Positions 4,386 through 7,274 of a stretch of DNA of 7,274 nucleotides are shown here, piece after piece (position 1 is the stretch's first letter; each line of letters begins with the position of its first letter). A program made the translations under genes and the position numbers. The notes below the pieces were generated by a model. It did not search any database, was not told the origin of the DNA, and saw only the letters and a list, made by a program, of their open reading frames with translations. Source of the stretch: a bacterium (GTDB lineage Bacteria > CSSED10-310 > JAJRTK01); contig JAJRTK010000233.1 of NCBI GenBank assembly GCA_024278345.1, forward strand, positions 1 to 7,274, written 5' to 3'.

Positions 4386-7274
4386 GTGCTTCACGATGGA
4401 TGGCTGAAACGTTTGGCTTCTTTTCTTTGGCTTTTGTTCCTTGGTTTCATGGTCGTTTGGATGGATCCGGCGGGGGCTCAGGATGTCATGTCGGGCCTCA
4501 TTAGCCCCGGGCAGCTCTCCCATGCTCACGCACAACTTGAAGGGGTGTCCAGTTGCACCCGTTGCCACGAGTTGGGGAGCGGGATTCCGGCGAAGGCATG
4601 CTTGGAGTGCCACAGTCCCATTGCCCGCCGAATCGATAGCGGGCAGGGGCTCCATGGCTTGCTTGGCCACAAGGCGGCCAACTGTATCGAATGCCACCAG
4701 GAACACAAGGGAAGAGATTTCGACCTCCTTGGCCTGGATCTCGAGTCCTTCCAACACCATGCCACGGGATGGGACCTGACTGGGCGCCATGGGAAGCTAC
4801 GTTGCCAAAAGTGTCACAAAAGGAAAGGAACATTTCTGGGGGCCCCAAAAGAGTGTCGCCGTTGCCACAAAGATGTCCACAAAGGCCAGTTTCGGGGGCG
4901 CCCTTGCCACGAGTGCCACACGACCGAATCCTTCAAAAAGGTTGATTTTGACCATTCCAAAGCCCGGTACGCCTTGGCGGGACTCCATCGGAAGGTCAAG
5001 TGCGAGAAATGCCATCAGAAGGGCGTCTTCCGGGGGCTTGACTTCGCCGATTGCGCTTCGTGCCATCGAGATCCCCACAAGGGTCAATTCGCCAAACAGC
5101 GCTGCGCCGGGTGCCATCTGGAGACCGAGGCTTGGAAAGAGGCCAAGAAACGGGTGGAGCATTCCAAAACCCGGTTTCCTCTTCGGGATGCACACCGCCG
5201 TGTGGACTGCAAGAAGTGCCATGCTGGCGGCAAGTTCCGTTTTCCCAAGCTGGAATGCGCGAGCTGTCACAAGAACCCTCACCGCCGTCAATTCGCGGGG
5301 CGCGGCTGTGAGAGCTGCCACACCGAGAAGCGTTTTCAACCATCGACATTCCAGCACGACAAAGCAAGATACGCTCTGTCGGGCCGTCACATCGCCTTGA
5401 GGTGTGCCAAGTGTCACCGCAACGGCACTTATCGACCTCTGGAGTTCAAGGACTGCTCCAGTTGCCACAAGGATCCCCACCGCGGGCAATTCCGCGGGCG
5501 GAAGTGCGCGGAATGCCATACGACGTCCGGATGGCAGTCGGGAAAAGAGTCCGTGGATCATGCCCGGACCCGTTTCCCCTTGAAGGGTGCTCACGCTGCT
5601 GTGGCGTGCGAGAAGTGCCATGCCAAGGGGATTTTCCTCTTCGATTCCCTGGAATGCCGCTCCTGCCACAAGGACCCCCACAAGGGGCAGTTTCCTCGCA
5701 GGGACTGCGGGGCCTGCCATACAGACAAAAGCTTCCGGCCCGCCGCGGTCGATCACTCGAAGTCACGGTTCCCGTTGGAGGGGAAGCATCGAAAGGTGGA
5801 GTGTGCCAAATGTCACGACAAGGGCCATTATCGTCCCCTGGAGTTCCAGCGTTGCGCCAGTTGCCACAAAGACGTGCATCGAGGGCAGTTCGGGAAGAAA
5901 GACTGCGTGGCCTGCCACAATGTCGATAACTTCGTGCCGGCCACTTTCGACCATGCTAAGGCCCGGTTCCCGTTGGAGGAGAAGCACCAGAAGGTGGAGT
6001 GTGCCAAGTGTCACGACAAGGGCCATTATCGTCCCCTGGAGTTCCAGCGTTGCGCCAGTTGCCACAAAGACGTGCATCGAGGGCAGTTCGGGAAGAAAGA
6101 CTGCGCGGTCTGCCACACGGCTGGTGGTTTCTTGCCCGTGGTCTTCGATCACCAGAAGGATTCAAGTTTCCCGCTTCTTGGAAAGCACCGGCGGCTCAAG
6201 TGTGAAAAATGCCACCAAAAGGGGCGCTATAAACCACTGAAAACTGACTGCGCCTCATGCCACAAGAACGTCCACAAAGATTCCCTCAAGGCGGTGTGCG
6301 AGGATTGCCACCATCCCGGCGACTGGAAACAGACGCCGTTTCCCCACGATCTTCCGACGTTTGAGCTCGAAGGACAGCACCGGGTGCTCCCGTGCGAGGA
6401 ATGCCACACCGCCGGTGTCGAAGTCGCCGCCACCGAGGTCTTGTCTCCGGAGTGTGCCAGTTGCCACAGAGACGAGCACGCGGGACAGTTGGGCCGAGAC
6501 TGCCAGTCCTGCCACGTTCCGCTCTCCTGGAGCGTCGTCAAGTTCGAGCACGTGGAGATCAGCGACCGCCTTTCCGGTATCCACACAGCGTTGGACTGTG
6601 TGGAGTGTCACCGTGCCAACTTTTTCCGAGGCCAGAGCACCGCCTGCCTTGCTTGCCATGCCGCCAACTACCGCTCCGCCGACGAACCGGACCACGCGAA
6701 CCTGGGCTTCACCGCTTGCGAGCAGTGCCACGGCCAGATCGCCTGGGAACCCGCGAGCTTCGATCACTCCGGCTTCCCATTGAGCGGAGGCCATCTGGGG
6801 CTCGATTGCACGGCTTGCCATGCCAGCGGTTACCAGGGGATCAGCCGCCAGTGCCGATCCTGCCATCTAGCAAACTATCGGGCAACCCGAGATCCCGATC
6901 ACCAAGCGGCAGGCTTCCCGCAACTCTGCGAAAACTGCCATTCTACAGCCTCCTGGAGGCCGGCGGCCCTAGACCATTCGCGGTTTTTCCAATTGACCGG
7001 CGCCCACGTGGGCCTCGATTGTTCCAGTTGCCATCTCGGGGGCCTGTTCGCCGGGACACCACGAGATTGCGTGGGCTGTCACCAGCAGAACTACGATGCC
7101 ACAAAGGAGCCGAACCACCGAGCCTCCAATCTTCCCACGGCCTGCGAGCAGTGCCATTCCACCACGGCGTGGGAGCCGGCGAGCTTCGATCACGACAAGT
7201 TCTTCCAGCTCACGGGAGCGCACCGGGGCCTGGATTGCGCCAAGTGCCACGTCAACGGAACCTACGCGGGAACA
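4386..7274 (+). CDS. Giant multiheme cytochrome c, at least 40 hemes (3' partial)
   Basis: Exported c-type cytochrome running past the window edge; 963 residues are present with no stop. A signal peptide is clear: basic N-terminus, hydrophobic residues about 11-26 and an AGA cleavage site at 29-31, so the protein acts in the periplasm or beyond. Forty CXXCH heme-attachment motifs lie between residues 57 and 955, about one per 24 residues, always in groups of three: three near the N-terminus (57, 72, 100), nine tri-heme units of about 66 residues (140-737), then units of a second type (738 onward). Non-motif His residues in FDH, GxH and DPH contexts roughly match the heme number, suggesting bis-His ligation. 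The likely role is a long molecular wire for extracellular electron transfer. GTG at 4386 is chosen because AAGGGGG (4371-4377) sits eight bases upstream; GTG at 4377 would overlap that site, and the ATG at 4366 hits a stop after five codons. The gene begins 24 bases after the oxidoreductase. Confidence 0.95.
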   Translation, partial: MLHDGWLKRLASFLWLLFLGFMVVWMDPAGAQDVMSGLISPGQLSHAHAQLEGVSSCTRCHELGSGIPAKACLECHSPIARRIDSGQGLHGLLGHKAANCIECHQEHKGRDFDLLGLDLESFQHHATGWDLTGRHGKLRCQKCHKRKGTFLGAPKECRRCHKDVHKGQFRGRPCHECHTTESFKKVDFDHSKARYALAGLHRKVKCEKCHQKGVFRGLDFADCASCHRDPHKGQFAKQRCAGCHLETEAWKEAKKRVEHSKTRFPLRDAHRRVDCKKCHAGGKFRFPKLECASCHKNPHRRQFAGRGCESCHTEKRFQPSTFQHDKARYALSGRHIALRCAKCHRNGTYRPLEFKDCSSCHKDPHRGQFRGRKCAECHTTSGWQSGKESVDHARTRFPLKGAHAAVACEKCHAKGIFLFDSLECRSCHKDPHKGQFPRRDCGACHTDKSFRPAAVDHSKSRFPLEGKHRKVECAKCHDKGHYRPLEFQRCASCHKDVHRGQFGKKDCVACHNVDNFVPATFDHAKARFPLEEKHQKVECAKCHDKGHYRPLEFQRCASCHKDVHRGQFGKKDCAVCHTAGGFLPVVFDHQKDSSFPLLGKHRRLKCEKCHQKGRYKPLKTDCASCHKNVHKDSLKAVCEDCHHPGDWKQTPFPHDLPTFELEGQHRVLPCEECHTAGVEVAATEVLSPECASCHRDEHAGQLGRDCQSCHVPLSWSVVKFEHVEISDRLSGIHTALDCVECHRANFFRGQSTACLACHAANYRSADEPDHANLGFTACEQCHGQIAWEPASFDHSGFPLSGGHLGLDCTACHASGYQGISRQCRSCHLANYRATRDPDHQAAGFPQLCENCHSTASWRPAALDHSRFFQLTGAHVGLDCSSCHLGGLFAGTPRDCVGCHQQNYDATKEPNHRASNLPTACEQCHSTTAWEPASFDHDKFFQLTGAHRGLDCAKCHVNGTYAGT
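4803..6596 (+). repeat. Array of nine tri-heme units (type A) within the cytochrome
   Basis: Residues 140-737 of the cytochrome contain nine successive units of about 64-69 residues, starting at Cys140, 206, 275, 340, 409, 473, 539, 606 and 670. The typical order is CxKCHxKG, an aromatic/Pro segment such as YRPLEF, CxSCHKDPHKGQF, CxxCH, then FDHxKxRFPLxGxH. Each unit carries three CXXCH motifs and usually three further histidines. The units are strongly basic (Lys/Arg). Units 8 and 9 depart from the consensus: the RFPL segment before unit 9 is changed and the spacing is altered. Confidence 0.9.
5766..6116 (+). repeat. Near-identical 198-bp tandem DNA duplication
   Basis: The stretch 5766-5918 recurs at 5964-6116 with an offset of exactly 198 bases (66 codons, one tri-heme unit). 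Within it, 97 bases (5811-5907 and 6009-6105) are identical, including third codon positions, while other units of the array share protein pattern but not DNA identity. This marks a recent in-frame unit duplication or gene conversion. Confidence 0.95.
6597..7274 (+). repeat. Second tri-heme repeat type (type B) in the cytochrome, partial array
   Basis: From residue 738 the heme units follow another pattern: CxxCH, then CxxCHxxNY with a Pro-x-His about nine residues on, then CExCHxxxxWxPAxxDH, FxLxGxHxGLDC and the next unit. Units start at Cys738, 808, 879 and 951, so each is about 70-72 residues. They are less basic than the upstream units and resemble heme repeats common in Geobacter and Anaeromyxobacter cytochromes (from memory, not a search). 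The fourth unit is cut by the window end. Confidence 0.85.

Noticed and set aside
4797-5756. Long antisense open frame over the cytochrome gene (about 319 codons)
   Set aside because: Its repeats are the reverse reading of the CXXCH units; a biased, repetitive, GC-rich coding strand gives open antisense frames. The sense frame with 40 CXXCH is plainly the coding one.
4789-6240. Several + strand open frames of 100-217 codons in other phases within the cytochrome gene
   Set aside because: They overlap the continuous cytochrome frame, have no signal or domain of their own, and repeat with the 198-base period only because the DNA does.
4803-7274. CRISPR-like or tandem satellite repeat
   Set aside because: The period is about 198-216 bases, always a multiple of three, and encodes heme units; there are no short identical repeats with unique spacers.

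Overview
The window is a stretch of GC-rich bacterial DNA carrying four tightly packed genes on the + strand, preceded by about 800 bases with no gene I can support. Signal peptides, a predicted outer-membrane beta-barrel and a very large c-type cytochrome point to a Gram-negative (diderm) bacterium with respiratory, probably anaerobic or metal-linked, electron transfer. Similar cytochrome repeats are familiar from Desulfuromonadota (Geobacter-like), Myxococcota and Acidobacteriota, but the sequence does not let me name the lineage.

Layout. Positions 1-797: leader and intergenic DNA with an AT-rich patch (about 250-365), several GC-rich hairpins including a perfect 10-bp inverted repeat at 496-523, and a perfect AGGAGG upstream of an ATG at 450 that is in frame with the first gene. 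798-1715: five-helix membrane protein with two pairs of histidines spaced 14 apart in two helices, a probable di-heme cytochrome b. 1719-3014: exported beta-barrel, probable outer-membrane porin. 3033-4361: membrane-anchored ferredoxin/FAD/NAD(P) oxidoreductase with an unusual His in its second Fe-S motif and a permuted motif order. 4386 to the window end: exported multiheme cytochrome c with 40 CXXCH motifs in the 963 residues present, still open at the edge. Gaps between the genes are 3, 18 and 24 bases, so they look like one operon.

Working model (inference): the FAD/Fe-S protein exchanges electrons with NAD(P)H at the cytoplasmic face, the cytochrome b carries them through or exchanges them with quinones in the inner membrane, the giant cytochrome acts as a wire across the periplasm, and the barrel gives a passage at the outer membrane. 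This would be a four-part extracellular electron transfer conduit, working outward (respiration on minerals or partners) or inward (oxidation of external donors). The combination and the size and modular build of the cytochrome are the most interesting content here.
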